Assembly: GCA_022361095.1 (NCBI GenBank)
Contig: JAKSBO010000367.1
Location: 1 to 5,798, forward strand
From: Desulfobacterales bacterium
GTDB lineage: Bacteria > Desulfobacterota > Desulfobacteria > Desulfobacterales > Desulfobacteraceae
DNA length: 5,798 nucleotides
Direction: 5' to 3'
The notes beneath the pieces are model-generated. The model saw nothing but the letters and a program-made list of their open reading frames with translations, was not told the DNA's origin and searched no databases. Numbering within the stretch: position 1 is the stretch's first letter; every line of letters begins with the position of its first letter. The position numbers and the translations under genes are program-made. Positions 5,713-5,798 of this stretch are shown here, piece by piece.

Positions 5713-5798
5713 TCTGACAGCCCCAATTTCAAATTCGGTTCATATTTTGGGTTAAAATCGAAGCACGATCATGTGGAATATTAAATAGTGATCTGGTA
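5713..5798. other. Short 3' non-coding end, no gene recognised
   Basis: The 86 bases after the regulator stop are AT-rich. CCCAA (5722-5726) could pair with TTGGG (5747-5751) over a 20-base loop, too weak to call a terminator. No start codon with a good ribosome-binding site is visible before the window ends. Confidence 0.5.

Noticed and set aside
5722..5751. Terminator after the regulator (CCCAA with TTGGG)
   Set aside because: Only five pairs across a 20-base loop with no proper T-run.

Overview
This 5.8 kb chromosomal window has a two-part character. The left 1.5 kb carries two small, AT-richer accessory genes, a GNAT-type N-acetyltransferase and a LOG-family nucleotide phosphoribohydrolase. 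The right 4.2 kb is visibly more GC-rich (for example 38 of 60 bases at 3661-3720 against 23 of 60 at 181-240). It carries a DUF169-family gene divergent from a very large SARP/AfsR-like regulator (winged helix, BTAD, NB-ARC-type ATPase, TPR). Strong Shine-Dalgarno sequences, ATG/GTG starts and a bacterial BTAD-ATPase-TPR regulator indicate a bacterium. The overall style would fit a Desulfobacterota-like anaerobe, but that is an impression and not a proof.

Layout. Bases 1-157 are non-coding and hold two diverged copies of a roughly 47-bp hairpin element flanking a GC-rich stem-loop. A GTG-started acetyltransferase follows (158-655). After an intergenic stretch with a GGGAC/GTCCC hairpin comes the LOG gene (824-1411). 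It converges on the DUF169 gene (complement of 1513-2328), with a 16-bp stem-loop between them. The divergent control region is 2329-2527. The regulator then runs from 2528 to 5712 but is interrupted once.

The most informative observation is the interruption. An exact 8-bp tandem duplication (GGATGTTG twice, within 4436-4453) throws the regulator out of frame just after its ATPase/winged-helix part. Removing one copy restores a continuous 1058-residue protein. As the DNA stands there are two open frames: a 715-residue product (639 native residues plus 76 aberrant ones) and a 421-residue TPR frame whose first ATG lies inside the second repeat copy. This could be a recent inactivating mutation, a reversible (phase-variable) switch, or an assembly error.

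The second point is regulatory. Upstream of the DUF169 gene are two heptamers (minus strand TGGAACG and CGGAACG) spaced exactly 11 bp, ending 9 bp before a TATAAA -10-like box with no recognisable -35. This is the architecture known for SARP-family activators, so the regulator may control the divergent DUF169 gene. The acetyltransferase and LOG genes show no evident functional link to this pair.
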